Shown piece after piece: positions 5,820-5,961 of a DNA stretch of 5,961 nucleotides. A program made the translations under genes and the position numbers. The notes beneath the pieces were generated by a model. It was not told the DNA's origin and did no database searches. It saw only the letters and a program-made list of their open reading frames with translations. The stretch is taken from assembly GCA_000436735.1 (NCBI GenBank), contig FR887177.1:3660-9620 (forward strand), read 5' to 3'. This DNA is from Firmicutes bacterium CAG:170. GTDB taxonomy: Bacteria; Bacillota; Clostridia; Oscillospirales; Oscillospiraceae. How positions within the stretch are numbered: the stretch's first letter is position 1; each line of letters begins with the position of its first letter.

Positions 5820-5842
5820 GGTACTGCACCTATAGTGTGTGA

Positions 5843-5871
5843 ATTATAGCATAGAACGTCCCTCTTCTCAA
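5843..5871 (-). promoter_or_regulatory. Sigma-A promoter of the acetyltransferase-ychF unit
   Basis: On the minus strand, TTGAGA (5871-5866, 5 of 6 matches) and a perfect TATAAT (5848-5843) are 17 bases apart. Transcription would begin near 5836, giving a leader of about 183 bases before the ATG at 5652. Confidence 0.8.
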
Positions 5872-5921
5872 GCCATCGTGTGAAAAAACTCTCCACTTAT
5901 TTGTAAATCTTCCGAAGCCAC

Positions 5922-5961
5922 TTATATCACCAGTTTTTCACTGATGAACTGTTCAAACTCC
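5922..5961 (-). CDS. Possible C-terminal tail of an upstream gene (partial)
   Basis: One minus-strand frame is open from the right edge to a TAA at 5924-5922 and would encode EFEQFISEKLVI. The composition looks like a normal protein end, but 12 codons cannot establish a gene and no family can be named. No clear terminator hairpin follows it before the promoter at 5843-5871. Confidence 0.22.
   Translation of the reverse strand, partial: EFEQFISEKLVI

Noticed and set aside
5071..5829. Longer acetyltransferase starting at GTG 5829
   Set aside because: The predicted transcript would start only about 7 bases before it with no ribosome site, while AAGGAG sits at ideal distance from ATG 5652, where the normal GNAT N-terminus begins.

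Overview
The window looks like chromosomal core DNA from a GC-rich member of the Clostridia, probably an Oscillospiraceae/Ruminococcaceae-type gut anaerobe. The reasons are a Firmicutes-style single RNase J, a short (387-residue) primary sigma factor of clostridial type, strong AGGAG-type ribosome sites, near-consensus sigma-A promoters in AT-rich islands, and GC-rich codon use. The genus is inference; no 16S or other marker is present.

Layout, left to right. (1) Positions 1-309, minus strand: the N-terminal 103 residues of a membrane-anchored protein resembling the GdpP/DHH-family cyclic-di-AMP phosphodiesterases, running off the left edge. (2) Positions 310-789: a divergent regulatory region of about 480 bases. 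It holds a strong minus-strand promoter for the GdpP-like gene, a perfect 14-bp palindrome, a strong extended -10 promoter on the plus strand, and then about 290 bases that look like a heavily folded leader RNA. (3) Positions 790-2445, plus: ribonuclease J, starting at TTG. (4) Positions 2446-2583: a short spacer with its own sigma-A promoter, a 9-bp dyad over the -35 box, and two small hairpins just before the next ribosome site. (5) Positions 2584-3747, plus: rpoD, the housekeeping sigma factor. (6) Positions 3766-3794: a perfect 13-bp terminator hairpin between convergent genes. (7) Positions 3924-5021, minus: ychF, the ribosome-associated ATPase. (8) Positions 5071-5652, minus: a GNAT acetyltransferase 49 bases upstream of ychF, so the two are probably co-transcribed. 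(9) Positions 5653-5961: the acetyltransferase leader with two hairpins, its promoter, and a more AT-rich edge that may hold the last codons of another minus-strand gene.

The protein genes are mostly ordinary housekeeping genes: RNA decay (RNase J), transcription initiation (RpoD), a translation-associated nucleotidase (YchF) and a probable second-messenger phosphodiesterase. I see no mobile element, CRISPR array, toxin-antitoxin pair or defence cassette. The best candidate for something undescribed is the structured RNA between the promoter near 490 and the TTG start of RNase J. It has at least seven hairpins, including an uninterrupted 12-bp stem and a 61-nt rod that abuts it, and I do not recognise it as any known riboswitch. 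The dyad on the rpoD promoter and the folded leader of the acetyltransferase are secondary leads.
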